From NCBI RefSeq assembly GCF_033097365.1, contig NZ_AP028461.1, positions 12,055,501 to 12,119,500 of the forward strand: a stretch of 64,000 bases of DNA, written 5' to 3'. Of this stretch, positions 51,398-61,181 are shown piece by piece. This DNA is from Actinoplanes sichuanensis (GTDB lineage: Bacteria; Actinomycetota; Actinomycetes; Mycobacteriales; Micromonosporaceae). The position numbers and the translations under genes are program-made. The notes under the pieces were generated by a model. It was given only the letters and a program-made list of their open reading frames with translations, was not told the DNA's origin and did no database searches. Within the stretch, counting starts at the first letter, position 1; every line of letters starts with the position of its first letter.

Positions 51398-52603
51398 CTA
51401 CACCGAGGCGGCGGCTGTTGTTCGCGCTGACGCGAGGTCTGGTACGCCGGTCTTGGCCGCGAAGTCGGCGCGGGCGAGTTGGACTTCGAGGGCGGCCTGG
51501 CCGGTACGGCCGCCCGGGCCGTGCTGGCCGTACTGCAGCACGAGGTGTAGTTGCCGGCGTTGCAGGGTGCGGTAGCGGCGGGCGGCTTTGCGCCCGTAGG
51601 TCTTCTTGGCTTCTTTGTGCAGGTGCCGGCGGTAGCGCAGCGACGCGAGGGCCTTCCGCTCGTCGGCGGTGATCAGTTCCTGGTCGACGTAGGTGTCGGC
51701 CAGGCCGGTGAGGTAGCCGGCTTCCTCGCGGCCGGCGAGGCGCCAGATCAGGTATCCGACCAGCAGCATGGGCAGGCCGTGGGTGAGCGCGTCGAGGTAG
51801 GGGTTGCCGGTGCGCAGCAGCGGGCTGTTCCAGAAGAAGTGCCCGAGCCAGGCCAGGGCGTAGGCGCCGGCGGCGACCGCCAGTCGTTGGGCGAGCGGCT
51901 TGTGTTTGTGGACGAGGAACCAGCCGAGGCCGAACGCGGAGATCGATGTGAGCAGGGCGTGGCTCCACAGCCCGGAGACGATGCCGCGGAACGCCAGCGT
52001 CAGTAACACCGGTACGACCTCGTTGGGGCTGCCGATGCTGATCGCGGTGTTGACCGTGTAGTCGAGGTCCTCGATGACCTGGAAACCGAGGCCGACTACG
52101 GCGCCGATGGCGACCACCGACAGGATGGTGCGGAACTGGGTGCGGGCGATGAGCACCAGCAGGATGACGCCGAGGTACTTGAGGAGTTCCTCGGTGGTCG
52201 GCCCGGCGATGGCAGGGGCCCAGTCCTGCGATCCGGTGGTCTTGGCGACGATCGAGTTGATCGCGCCGTTGGCCGGGATCGCCAGGTAGAGCGCGCCGAG
52301 GCCGCCCCAGGCGAAGGCCAGCACGTAGCCCAGCGGCGGGTGCTGCTGGAACAGGTCCAGGCTGTGGAAGAACAGCAACGGGATGGCGGTGTAGGCGGCC
52401 CACACCACGATGCCGAGGATGGTGGCGGTCGGGACGACGCGGGAGCCCTGGTAGAACATCGAGATGACGGAGAACGCGCCGTTGGCGAGCAGGAAGATCA
52501 GCATCCAGAACGCGAACCGGCGCGGCTGCCAGAAACCGTCGACACCGATCGGGCCCCGGACGACCGGGGCTACCCCGACGGCGGTGGGCTGGGGTGCGGT
52601 CAC
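51398..52603 (-). CDS. prsW: PrsW-family intramembrane metalloprotease
   Basis: About 401 aa, GTG at 52603 with GGAGG 7 nt upstream. About eight membrane segments. The catalytic motifs are TTEELLKYLG (Glu138-Glu139), FQVIEDLDY, SHALLTSISAFGLGWF and AWLGHFFWNS, the conserved Glu and His sets of PrsW. In Bacillus, PrsW cleaves an anti-sigma factor. The last 100 residues are cytoplasmic and Arg-rich. It is GTGA-coupled to the membrane protein upstream. Confidence 0.88.
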   Translation of the reverse strand: MTAPQPTAVGVAPVVRGPIGVDGFWQPRRFAFWMLIFLLANGAFSVISMFYQGSRVVPTATILGIVVWAAYTAIPLLFFHSLDLFQQHPPLGYVLAFAWGGLGALYLAIPANGAINSIVAKTTGSQDWAPAIAGPTTEELLKYLGVILLVLIARTQFRTILSVVAIGAVVGLGFQVIEDLDYTVNTAISIGSPNEVVPVLLTLAFRGIVSGLWSHALLTSISAFGLGWFLVHKHKPLAQRLAVAAGAYALAWLGHFFWNSPLLRTGNPYLDALTHGLPMLLVGYLIWRLAGREEAGYLTGLADTYVDQELITADERKALASLRYRRHLHKEAKKTYGRKAARRYRTLQRRQLHLVLQYGQHGPGGRTGQAALEVQLARADFAAKTGVPDLASARTTAAASV

Positions 52604-53208
52604 GGCTGGGCCTCCACTCGTACGCTGTCGACCATCGCCTGCATGCGCGGCAGCGACTGCCGGAACACCTCGCTCGGCGCGGCCCCGAGGATCACGACCG
52701 ACCGGTCGGAGCTCTCGTCCACCGACACCCAGGTGCGGATCTGGTTGCCGTTGTCGAGCAGCTGGGTGAAGACGGTCCCGGACAGTCCCGGGGCGGTGAA
52801 GGTGGCGTCGTCACCGATCGTCCGGGCGTCGGCTAATGCTTCGTACTCTTTCTTCTGCCGCTCGACCAGCTGGGCGAGGGTGCCGTTCCAATCGTTCGCG
52901 GTGATCCGGAACGTGCCGGACGAGCCGACCAGCTGCACCGACGGCAGTGCCGGGTCGGTGCTGGAATTGGTCGGGTCCAGCACGTAGCCGTCGCGCGGGA
53001 CGAAGGTCAGCGCCGTGCCGACGGCCAGGGGTTTGCCGGCCGGGACCGGTTCGTACTCGGTCGGCGTGCGGTCGTCGATGACGATCACGATGCCGAGATA
53101 GACCAGGATGACCGCCAGGACGGCGAGCGCGCCGGGCCAGGTCCGGTACGGCTCCCGTCGTGGCAGCTCCGGTGGTGCGATGGATTGTTCGTGAGGTCTG
53201 GTAGACAC
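52600..53208 (-). CDS. Single-pass membrane protein, function unknown
   Basis: About 202 aa from the GTG at 53208 (AGGAGA 8 nt upstream). One transmembrane helix (WPGALAVLAVILVYLGIVIVI) is followed by an extracellular domain of about 150 residues with no Cys. Coupled to prsW, it may be a partner or substrate of the protease. Not recognised beyond that. Confidence 0.7.
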   Translation of the reverse strand: MSTRPHEQSIAPPELPRREPYRTWPGALAVLAVILVYLGIVIVIDDRTPTEYEPVPAGKPLAVGTALTFVPRDGYVLDPTNSSTDPALPSVQLVGSSGTFRITANDWNGTLAQLVERQKKEYEALADARTIGDDATFTAPGLSGTVFTQLLDNGNQIRTWVSVDESSDRSVVILGAAPSEVFRQSLPRMQAMVDSVRVEAQP

Positions 53209-53592
53209 CCGCTGCTCTCCTAATCTCCCGCCGACACCCATCGTGGTGATCGAAGGTTTCCACCGTCAATACTTCCCGTGACATCGGGATCACCCGCGCG
53301 TGATCAACCAGACAGATCAACGCAATGACTACGGTGGGCGTCTGCCGCGCTGCTACCCTGCCGAGCCTCATGATCAGCCGGACTGGCCGCGGCTCAGGCC
53401 TCGGGGGGATCGGAACCGGATTGAACGGTAAGGCGGCTCGATGGACTGCCTGGCGGGCGTATTCGTAAGGGGTTCCCTCAACGGACACCTCGCCGTCCGC
53501 TCGGCGATCGGCGCCGACCAGCGTGCGACACGTCTCACATAGGGTGTCCGATGATCTGTCCGTTGAATGGGGCTATCCGTTACGCTTCGGCC
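53209..53592. other. Divergent gap before the resolvase remnant
   Basis: Promoter space for the minus-strand PrsW operon. Short frames with Arg-rich translations are not convincing. No repeats or RNA structures stood out. Confidence 0.4.
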
Positions 53593-53820
53593 GTGCTGCG
53601 GATGCGCACCCGCGAGGGCATGGCGATCGCCAAGGTCAAAGGCCGGCTCAAGGGCCGGGCGCCGAAGCTGTCGAAAACCCGGCAGGCGCACCTGTTGAAG
53701 CTGCACGCCGCCGGCGAACACACCGTGGTCGAGCTGGCCGAACTGTTCGAGGTGTCCCGGCCGACGGTGTACCGGGTACTCGAACGTGCTCAGGCGGCGA
53801 GCGCGAGCAACGCCGCGTGA
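53593..53820 (+). pseudogene. Serine recombinase C-terminal fragment
   Basis: VLRMRTREGMAIAKVKGRLKGRAPKL followed by the HTH ELAELFEVSRPTVYRVLE is the DNA-binding end of a resolvase/invertase. The catalytic Ser domain is absent, leaving about 75 codons. It may persist because its stop overlaps the STAS gene start (GTGA). Confidence 0.75.
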
Positions 53821-54143
53821 ACGGCCTGCAGATCACCACCCGGCCCGAGGGGGCCGGCATCGTGCGGGTCAGCATCGCCGGTGAGATCGACATGGCCACC
53901 GCCCCACAGGTCACCGACGCGGCCCGCGACGCGGTCACGTCCGGGGCCCGCGAGGTGCGCCTAGATCTGGCCGAGGTGACGTTCCTGGACTCCACCGGCA
54001 TCCGGACACTGCTGTTCGCTCAACGCGACGCCGCCGAGCAGGGCGTCTTGCTGCGCGTCGTCGATGCCCACCACAGGGTCCTCCGCGTCCTGGAAATTAC
54101 CGGCGCACTCGAGACACTGCGCGATGGGGCCACGCTTCAGTAA
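53817..54143 (+). CDS. STAS-domain anti-sigma factor antagonist
   Basis: About 108 aa. VSIAGEIDMATAPQVTDA and VRLDLAEVTFLDSTGIRTLL, with the phosphorylatable Ser in DSTG, define a SpoIIAA/RsbV-like antagonist. Its natural partner, an anti-sigma kinase, is encoded just downstream on the opposite strand (54177-54614). The pair fits a sigma-B-like partner-switching module. Confidence 0.9.
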   Translation: MNGLQITTRPEGAGIVRVSIAGEIDMATAPQVTDAARDAVTSGAREVRLDLAEVTFLDSTGIRTLLFAQRDAAEQGVLLRVVDAHHRVLRVLEITGALETLRDGATLQ

Positions 54144-54176
54144 CGCCCTGATGCTCTGCCACCGTTCGGGCCGGGA

Positions 54177-54614
54177 CTACAAGCGGCCTGCCAGGGCAAT
54201 CGTGGCCCACACGTGTTTGCTCGCGCCGATCACACACCAGCCCATGTCCGAGGCCAGCTCCAGCACCAGCCGCAGCCCAAAACCGCCGCGATCCATCGGA
54301 CGGTCCCGCACATACTCCGGCCCCGCCGTCAGCTCATGATCGACGACGTCGACGACGAGGCAGCCATCGCCGCGGCCCACCCGCACCGACCGGGCCGGCA
54401 GACCGTGCTGCAGCGCATTCGACATCAGCTCCGTAGCCACGATCACGACCGCCTGCAGCACCTCATCATCAGCAGTAATTGACAGGGCAGGCTGGCCGGT
54501 AAGGACCTCCAGCAGCGAGGCACGCACCATCCGCATCTGCCCCGGGTCGTCGATCACCCACAGCCGGATCTGCTCATTCACCGGAGGCGGACGGATCGCA
54601 CTGGTCAAGGCCAT
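54177..54614 (-). CDS. RsbW-like anti-sigma factor, HATPase_c
   Basis: About 145 aa. VIVATELMSNALQHG is the N-box and DRGGFGLRLVLELASDMGW the G-box of the GHKL ATPase fold; the G1 Asp is probably in VVDHELT. It would bind a sigma factor and phosphorylate the STAS protein. Convergent with that gene. The exact start (54614, 54632 or a GTG at 54581) is uncertain. The 190 bp beyond it show nothing. Confidence 0.82.
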   Translation of the reverse strand: MALTSAIRPPPVNEQIRLWVIDDPGQMRMVRASLLEVLTGQPALSITADDEVLQAVVIVATELMSNALQHGLPARSVRVGRGDGCLVVDVVDHELTAGPEYVRDRPMDRGGFGLRLVLELASDMGWCVIGASKHVWATIALAGRL

Positions 54615-54805
54615 GCCCCCGCATGCCCCCACCCGAGATAACTATGCGAAGAGCGATCATATTCGCCCTATTTCTGGTGTATATCTACTGCTGCCACGCA
54701 AACGAGAGATTCGCTGACATCGATATGACAGATCAACGCTGCCAGCGAGGCGAGACCTCCCAGGCTGGGCTGAGGGTCGGCGTGCAGTGTGGGTGGCGGT
54801 GTCGG

Positions 54806-55883
54806 TCAGTGGCGGGTGGTGAGGGCGATGCCGTGGTGGTGGTTGAGGGCGCCGGGTGTGGTGAAGGCGATCCAGCCGCCGCGGGTGAGGACGAGTTCGA
54901 TGAGTTCGTCGACGGCGTCGTCGATGACGTTGGGGTGGGCGGTGTCGTGGGCGGGGGTGAGGGTGTCGCCGTCGTCGGACAGCCGTGCGGGGTAGTAGAG
55001 GGATTCGTCGACGGCGAGGACTTCGGGTCGTTGGGTACGGGCGGCGAGCCAGGCGGCGGGCATGCCGGAGGCGACGCGTCCGGCGCTGACGCGCTGGTCA
55101 ATAAGGGTTAGGGCTTCGGTTTGGCGGCGGTGCAGGTAGGCGTCGAGGACGGCGCGGATGCGGGTGGTCAGCACGCCGCGGCCGGCGTGGGTGAGGTTGC
55201 CGTTGACCGTGCCGGCGAGGCGGGCGCAGTTGGTGGAGATGCGCCGGAACGCGGCGGTGGCGTGGTCGCTGCCGACCAGGACCAGGGGTGCGGGGTGCAG
55301 GCGTAGGTAGGTGCCGAGGGCGGCGTCGACGTTGCGGGCGGGTTTGTCGGCGCGGCCGCGGCTGCGGCTGCGGTTGTCGTTACGGGTGGCGGTGAGTGGG
55401 AATGCGCTGGTGAGGGCGGGGACGAGGGTGTCGCCGGCGGCGTCGAACAGGCGGGCTTGGCCGGCGTTGGGGGTGAGGACGAGGTGTCGGGGTGTGCGGT
55501 GCAGGGCGCGGACGAGGTCGCGGGTGGCGAAGGTGGGGTCGACGACGGCGCGGTCGCGGACCGTGATGGGCAGCCGGATCAGGGCGTCGGTGCTCGCGCT
55601 GGCGTAGAGGGCGATCGCTTGGGTGGCGGGGCCTTGGCGGGCCTGTTCAAGCAGGGCGTGCAGGCGGCGCACGGCGGGGGGCTGCGGCGGCGGGTTGCAG
55701 TTCGGCGCGGACCCGGTCGATTGCCTGGGTGGCCAGGGCGTCCAGGCGCAGCGTGTCGGCGTGGCCGAGTTGTGCTGCCGGGGTGGTGCTGAGCAGCAGG
55801 CTGATGGCTGGGTACTCGTGGACCTGTTGCAGGGCGCTGACCTGGGCGGCGGCAGGGAACGTCGCGGTGACGGTCGTAGACAT
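54806..55883 (-). pseudogene. eRF1-like (baeRF) domain protein with a frameshift
   Basis: The N-terminus starts at 55883 (MSTTVTATF, GGAGGA upstream) with YPAISLLLSTTP, and after about 67 codons must shift frame to continue as VRRLHALLEQARQG through to the stop at 54806. The break lies at a run of six G on the plus strand (55676-55681); five would restore one frame of about 358 aa. The long second part has the bacterial eRF1-domain layout (LVGSDHATAAFRRIS). Sequencing error or real phase change cannot be told apart here. Confidence 0.7.
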
Positions 55884-55917
55884 CGGTCCTCCAGAGGTTG
55901 CGGCGGGACGGGCCGGG

Positions 55918-56412
55918 TTAGAAGGTGGCGTGCCGGTCGGTGGCCGTGTTCGCCGGTGCGCCCGGGTGGCGTTCGGCGGGGTGCAGCAGGCCGGTGGGGT
56001 CACTCAGGGGCAGGGCGGTGACGACGGCGACGGCGCCGTACCGGTTGACGAGCTGCTGCAGTGCGGTGATCGGCACGGCGCGCAACGCGTCGGTTCCGGC
56101 GGGCAGCAGCAGGGTGGAGCGCATCCAGGCGACGCCGGCGGTGTGCAGAATTGGAGTGACGCGGCCGACGATGGCGATGCTGTCGGCGTGCAGGCGCTGG
56201 TTGCGGGCGTGGCATAGCAGCGCGTTGAGACTGAACCCGGTGTTGTGGACGGCGGCTGCGGCGATCAGCAGGGTGCCGCTGCGGGCGGCGAGGTCGGCGG
56301 CGTGGGCGGCCACGGCCATGTCGGTGGGGCCGTCGGTGAGCACGGCCACGACCGGTCCGGAGCCGGGTGTGCGGCCGGTGACGCGGCTGATGTACGGGCG
56401 GGTGATGGTCAT
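55918..56412 (-). CDS. Universal stress protein-like
   Basis: About 164 aa from the ATG at 56412 with AAAGGACG upstream. PVVAVLTDGPTDMAVAAHAADLAARSG resembles the opening of a USP domain, but the ATP-binding G2xG9GS motif is not clear. It lies between an eRF1-like gene and a GSP17M-like gene in a minus-strand stress block. Confidence 0.6.
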   Translation of the reverse strand: MTITRPYISRVTGRTPGSGPVVAVLTDGPTDMAVAAHAADLAARSGTLLIAAAAVHNTGFSLNALLCHARNQRLHADSIAIVGRVTPILHTAGVAWMRSTLLLPAGTDALRAVPITALQQLVNRYGAVAVVTALPLSDPTGLLHPAERHPGAPANTATDRHATF

Positions 56413-56464
56413 GACGGGCACGTCCTTTCGCGGTCGTAGCGGTGCTCGGGCAGGCCGCCGGGTG

Positions 56465-56971
56465 TCAGCGGGGGTACCAGGTGTACTGCATAACCTCGAC
56501 GTGCTGGGTGAGCAGCCGGTTCGCGTCGTCGGCGTGGTCGGTGGCGACGGTGAGGTGGTAGCGGGCGGCGGCGAGCCGACGGTAGGAGGCGAAGTCTCGC
56601 CGGCCGCGGGTGGCGGCGTGAGCGACCGCGGCCATGACCGCGCCCCACACCGCGCCGCCCAAGACGGCCACCGCCACCACGTCCGGCCAGGCGGCCGTGA
56701 TGAACAGGGCCAGCACGGCGCCGGCGAGCAGACCGATCCACGCACCCCCGCCTGCGCCGACGAGCGCGGCGCGGGCGACGGTCAGCCGGCCGGTGACGGT
56801 CTCGACCAGGCGCAGGTCGACGCCGACGAGGGTGGCGTGCTGCACCGGGAAGCCATGGTCGGACAGGTAGTCCACGGCGTGCTGCGCGGCGGCGTAGGTC
56901 GGGTAGTCGCCGACGACGGTGGCCGTCGTGGTGGGCAGCTCGGCGGGTAGGGGCACCTGAGTCGTCGTCAT
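56465..56971 (-). CDS. General stress protein (GSP17M/YflT-like)
   Basis: About 168 aa from the ATG at 56971 (AAGGAG 7 nt upstream). The N-terminal VVGDYPTYAAAQHAVDYLSDHGFPVQHATLVG is the typical domain, followed by a Gly/Ala-rich double hydrophobic hairpin (about 75-120) and a C-terminal YHLTVATDHADDANRLL. These proteins are linked to general stress responses; mechanism unknown. Confidence 0.78.
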   Translation of the reverse strand: MTTTQVPLPAELPTTTATVVGDYPTYAAAQHAVDYLSDHGFPVQHATLVGVDLRLVETVTGRLTVARAALVGAGGGAWIGLLAGAVLALFITAAWPDVVAVAVLGGAVWGAVMAAVAHAATRGRRDFASYRRLAAARYHLTVATDHADDANRLLTQHVEVMQYTWYPR

Positions 56972-57039
56972 CACCGTGCTCCTTGTCGAAGGGCTCGTAT
57001 GCGGCGGGGCAGGCCGGGGGCCGGCGGTGGCGGGCTGGG

Positions 57040-58023
57040 TCAGCGGGCTGTGGTGGTGGAGGGATCGGCCGGCGTGCCGTCTTCGGGGACATCGTCGGCA
57101 CCGGTCGTGATGCCGCGGGTGCTGCGCAGGCTCCAGAGGATCGACACGGTAATGGTGACGACGATGACGCCCAGGGTGACCGGGATCGGGAGTTTGCCGA
57201 CCGGGGTCTCGGACAGGATCAGCTTGACGCCGGCGAAGGCGAGCAGCACGGCGAGGCCGTAGTGCAGGTGCACGAAGCGGCGCAGGAGTCCGGCGAGGCA
57301 GAAGTAGAGGCTGCGCAGGCCGAGGATGGCGAACGCGTTGGCGGTCCAGACGATGAAGGTGCTGGTGGTGATCGCGAGGATGGCGGCGACGCTGTCGATG
57401 GCGAAGATCAGGTCGGTGGCCTCGACCGCGATCAGCACGACGAACAGCAGCGTGGCGACGCGTTTGCCGTTGATGCGGGTGAAGAATTTGTCGCCGTGGT
57501 AGTTCGCGTCGGTCGGGATGATCTTGCGGACCAGGCGTACGACCGGATTGCGGTCCGGTGGGGTCTGGTCGCCGTGGCGGAAGGCCATCTTGTAGCCGGT
57601 GTAGATGAGGAAGGTGCCGAACACGTAGGCGGTCCAGAAGAAGGTTTCCAGCAGTTCGGCGCCGACGAAGATGAAGATGAAGCGGAAGGCCAGGGCGCCG
57701 ATGACGCCCCAGAACAGCACCTTGTGCTGGAGGGCGGCGGGGACGGCGAAGTAGGTGAAGATCAGCGCGAAGACGAAGACGTTGTCGATCGAGAGTGCTT
57801 TCTCGATGAGGTAGCCGGCGTAGTAGGTGCCGGCGACGTCGCCGCCCTGCCAGGCCCAGAGGATGACGCCGAAGAGCAGGCCGGCGGCGATCCAGATCCC
57901 GGACCAGACGGCGGCCTCACGGAAGCCGATGACGTGATTGTCGCGGTGCAGGAACAGGTCGACGGCGAGCATCGCCGCGATGGCCAGCATGAGCACGGCC
58001 CAGATCCACCAGGACACGGACAT
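57040..58023 (-). CDS. TerC-family integral membrane protein
   Basis: About 327 aa from the ATG at 58023 (MSVSWWIW). About nine membrane segments. The family motifs with acidic residues in the membrane are present: LIEKALSIDNVFVF and EATDLIFAIDSVAAI, plus FVWTANAFAILGLRSLYF. TerC/Alx proteins export manganese, which fits the probable manganese riboswitch immediately upstream. Confidence 0.92.
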   Translation of the reverse strand: MSVSWWIWAVLMLAIAAMLAVDLFLHRDNHVIGFREAAVWSGIWIAAGLLFGVILWAWQGGDVAGTYYAGYLIEKALSIDNVFVFALIFTYFAVPAALQHKVLFWGVIGALAFRFIFIFVGAELLETFFWTAYVFGTFLIYTGYKMAFRHGDQTPPDRNPVVRLVRKIIPTDANYHGDKFFTRINGKRVATLLFVVLIAVEATDLIFAIDSVAAILAITTSTFIVWTANAFAILGLRSLYFCLAGLLRRFVHLHYGLAVLLAFAGVKLILSETPVGKLPIPVTLGVIVVTITVSILWSLRSTRGITTGADDVPEDGTPADPSTTTAR

Positions 58024-58029
58024 GGTGAT

Positions 58030-58196
58030 GGGGAGACCTTTCGTCCCGGCCGAACCTCCTGGGGCGGAGAGGGAGGGTTCGGCGCTGTTGGACGAAGGTC
58101 TCCCCGGGACCACCATGGCGGCGGTGGCTGCGACGCCGGGATCCGGATTGCCGGATCCGTATTGACGACGTCGCGTGGATCGTCGGGTACTCCCCC
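58030..58196 (-). promoter_or_regulatory. Probable yybP-ykoY manganese riboswitch and expression platform
   Basis: On the minus strand, GGGGGAGTACCC (58196-58185) and GGGGAGACCTT (from 58105) match the two conserved strands of the yybP-ykoY aptamer. Internal hairpins lie between, including GGATCCGG/CCGGATCC. GGGGAGACCTTCGTCC (58105-58090) can instead pair with GGACGAAAGGTCTCCCC (58046-58030), just before the TerC ATG, giving a mutually exclusive fold that would hide the ribosome binding region. This is visible in sequence; Mn dependence is from family knowledge. Confidence 0.65.
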
Positions 58197-58330
58197 TCGA
58201 ACTACGTACCATTATTCACGAAGCACAGTTCGTGGGTCAACGCTTCGAGTGGGAAACACGATGTGTGTTTCCTGTGTCGGGGTGCGTACATTGAGAAAGT
58301 GCTGAAGGTTCGAGAACGGACGGAGACCAT

Positions 58331-58681
58331 GTGGAGGCGCCAGCCACGACTGGAGAGGCGTACCCGGCGAGGGATCGGACGTTTCTGACCAATCACGCTC
58401 ATGTGTTGCTGGCCATCGCCAGGGATCCGAACGTACGGCTGCGTGACGTGGCGCAGACCGTGGGGATCACCGAACGTGCCGCGCAGGCTATCGTGGCCGA
58501 CCTGGAGGCCGGCGGTTACCTGCGGCGTGACCGCGTCGGGCGCCGCAACCAGTACACGGTGAATCCGGCCGGCCGGTTCCGGCATCCCGCGGAGGCTGAT
58601 CACAGCATCGGCGATCTACTCGATCTCTTCACCGGCGCGCCGCGGGCACCTGTCGATGCCTCGGGGACAGGCGGGGCATGA
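58331..58681 (+). CDS. Winged-helix transcriptional regulator
   Basis: About 116 aa from the GTG at 58331 (an ATG at 58329 is out of frame). FLTNHAHVLLAIARDPNVRLRDVAQTVGITERAAQAIVADLEAGGYL is an ArsR/MarR-like winged helix, with the wing at RRDRVGRRNQYTV. The rest is a short tail. Divergent from TerC, it may act locally. Confidence 0.82.
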   Translation: MEAPATTGEAYPARDRTFLTNHAHVLLAIARDPNVRLRDVAQTVGITERAAQAIVADLEAGGYLRRDRVGRRNQYTVNPAGRFRHPAEADHSIGDLLDLFTGAPRAPVDASGTGGA

Positions 58682-58844
58682 CGAGAGTTGCATTCCAGGA
58701 GCGGAACGAGCGTGCCGATCGCACCACCGAAGCGCCGGCGCGACTTGACGGCTGACATATGGTCCCGGTCACGCGACTCGCCCGAGCGGTGCACCTCAGG
58801 TTGATGGACTGGGGTGCCGATGTAGGGCGCGATGGCCGCCCGTT

Positions 58845-61181
58845 GTGGTGGTGGCCCTGGCGAATGGTGCGGCATTGGCGGTACAGCGGCCGGGTGGGGC
58901 GGGGCGTTCAGCGGCGTCGCGGGTGGTTGCGTTCGCGGCTGCCGTGCTGGCGGTGAGCGTGCTGCTCACGGTGGCGGGTTTGTTCGTCTCCTTGCCTGCG
59001 TGGTCGGTATGGGTGCCCGCTGGGTTGAGCGCGTTGGCCGCGGTATCCGGGTGCGCGGTGGCGGGGCGCGCCGCCCGGCGGTCGCCGGCGCGCAGGTTCT
59101 GGCGCGGGTTGGGTGTGGCGGCGGCGTTCATGACGACCGGAGCGTTCAGTCAGGCCTATGACAGCGCGACGGTCACCGGCGAATCACTGCCGGTGCGCCT
59201 GCCGACCATGCTGCTGTATCTGGCGGCGGTGGGCACGGCGGTGTCGGCCCTGTTCCGGGTTCCGGGCCGGCGCCAGTCGTGGCGGGTGCGGTTCACGATG
59301 ACGGTGGACGTGGCGATCGTAGCGGTCGCGGCCGGGATCGCCGCCTCACAGTTCGTGCGTTCGAGCAGATTGCTGGTGCCCGACAGCCCCGTGCTTGCGG
59401 CGCTGAATCTGATCGTGCTGGCCACGGCGTGCGCGGCGGTGGTGGCGGTGATCCGGGTTGGGCTGACCGGCCACGGCCCCGTGGATCGGTCGGCGTTGTG
59501 GTGGCTGACGCCGATCGGGATAGTCAGTCCGTTGACGATGGCCTTGATTCCGTTGCTGCGCCCGTGGCCTCATTTGAACGCTTCCGCGCTGACGATGCCG
59601 GTGATCGGGCTGCTGTTCGTCCTGGCCGCGCGCGCACAACTGACCGGCGACACCCGTTCCGTGGCAACAGGCGTGGCTGAGCCGGCCGATGGCACGGCGG
59701 TGAGCTGGTGGCGGGTATTGTGGCGCAGTGTCAGCGTGGTGCCTTACGCCGCGATCCTGGTCACCGCGGCGCTGCTGACGGTGGTGGCGCTGCGGACCGG
59801 GCACCTGCAGGCGGGGGCGGTGGTCGGCTCGGTCGTGCTGACGCTGCTGGTGCTGGTGCGCCAGCTGGTGGCGTTGTTCGACAACACCATGCTGATGGAC
59901 CGGCTGGCGTATCAGGTCAATCATGATGAGCTTACCGGCCTGGCCAACCGGCGCCTGTTCGCCTCGCTGCTCGCCGACCATGACGGGCCGCTCACCGTCA
60001 CGGTCCTCGGTCTGGACCGGTTCGCCGCCATCAACGACAGTCTCGGCACCGCCACCGGGGACCAGGTCCTCACCGCCGCCGGAGAGCGCCTGCGTCACAT
60101 GGCGGGAGCAGCGGCGGTCGTCGCCCGGCTGGGCGGCGACGAGTTCGGGGTACTGCTGCCCGCCGACACCGACACGGATACCGACAGCGCGGCTGAGTTG
60201 GCGGCGGTCTTCGACGAGCCGCTGCAGGTCGACGGACACGATCTGCTGGTGTCGGCGACCGCCGGCTACGCCACCGGCGCTGACGGCGACGTCCCGGATC
60301 TGCTGCGCCGCGCCGAACTGGCTCTGCACCTGGGAAAACAGCGCCGCACGAGCCGGGCGGTCCGCTACGACGCGAGTCTGGAGACGGTCGCCGAGCGCGA
60401 CGCTACTCTGGCCGCGCAGATCCGCCATGGTCTGCGCGCGGGTGAGTTCCGTGTGCTGTATCAGCCGATCGTCACGCTTCCGGCCGGTCGGCTGGTTGCC
60501 GTGGAAGCGCTGGTGCGCTGGCAGCGAGCCGACGGCGCCACGGTGTCGCCGGCACAGTTCATCCCGATCGCGGAGCGGACCGGGCAGATCATCGACCTCG
60601 GCGCGTGGATCTTCGAGACCGCGTGCGCCCAGGCCGCCGTCTGGCGACGCCGTCACGGCGCTGCCGCGCCGCTGGTCAGCGTGAACGTCTCCGCCCGGCA
60701 ACTACTTGATCCCACCCTGCCCGCACAGGTCGCTGAAGTCCTGCACCGCCATGAGTTGCCAGCTGACGCGATCACCGTGGAGATCACCGAGACGGCGGTG
60801 TTCGGCGGTGGTGCGGCCCTCGATACCCTGCACGCGCTGCGGGAGATCGGCGTCGTGCTGGCGCTCGACGACTTCGGCACCGGCCACTCATCACTGAGTC
60901 TGCTGCGGACCTGCCCGGTCGATGTCCTCAAGGTCGACAAGTCGTTCGTCGATGGCGTCGCCGGCAGCGCCCAGCAGGAGGCCGTCGCCGCAGCGCTGAT
61001 CTCCATCGCGGACACCCTCGGTCTGCGCACCGTCGCCGAAGGGGTGGAGACCGCCCGGCAGGCCGAGCGCCTGCACGAACTCGGCTACCGCTACGCCCAA
61101 GGCTTCCACTTCGCCCGGCCCCAACCAGCCACCGACATCGACGCGCTGCTGCAGCAGCGGGCCGGCGCGATCGCATCGTGA
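58845..61181 (+). CDS. GGDEF-EAL membrane protein
   Basis: About 778 aa. Eight or nine hydrophobic segments occupy roughly residues 25-345. The diguanylate cyclase domain has an intact GGDEF motif near residue 430. The phosphodiesterase domain has VEALVRW near 551, NVSARQL, EITET, DDFGTGHSSL and KVDKSFVDG, so both activities could be present. It may tune cyclic di-GMP in response to a membrane signal. The start (a run of GTG codons at 58845) is uncertain. Confidence 0.92.
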   Translation: MVVALANGAALAVQRPGGAGRSAASRVVAFAAAVLAVSVLLTVAGLFVSLPAWSVWVPAGLSALAAVSGCAVAGRAARRSPARRFWRGLGVAAAFMTTGAFSQAYDSATVTGESLPVRLPTMLLYLAAVGTAVSALFRVPGRRQSWRVRFTMTVDVAIVAVAAGIAASQFVRSSRLLVPDSPVLAALNLIVLATACAAVVAVIRVGLTGHGPVDRSALWWLTPIGIVSPLTMALIPLLRPWPHLNASALTMPVIGLLFVLAARAQLTGDTRSVATGVAEPADGTAVSWWRVLWRSVSVVPYAAILVTAALLTVVALRTGHLQAGAVVGSVVLTLLVLVRQLVALFDNTMLMDRLAYQVNHDELTGLANRRLFASLLADHDGPLTVTVLGLDRFAAINDSLGTATGDQVLTAAGERLRHMAGAAAVVARLGGDEFGVLLPADTDTDTDSAAELAAVFDEPLQVDGHDLLVSATAGYATGADGDVPDLLRRAELALHLGKQRRTSRAVRYDASLETVAERDATLAAQIRHGLRAGEFRVLYQPIVTLPAGRLVAVEALVRWQRADGATVSPAQFIPIAERTGQIIDLGAWIFETACAQAAVWRRRHGAAAPLVSVNVSARQLLDPTLPAQVAEVLHRHELPADAITVEITETAVFGGGAALDTLHALREIGVVLALDDFGTGHSSLSLLRTCPVDVLKVDKSFVDGVAGSAQQEAVAAALISIADTLGLRTVAEGVETARQAERLHELGYRYAQGFHFARPQPATDIDALLQQRAGAIAS

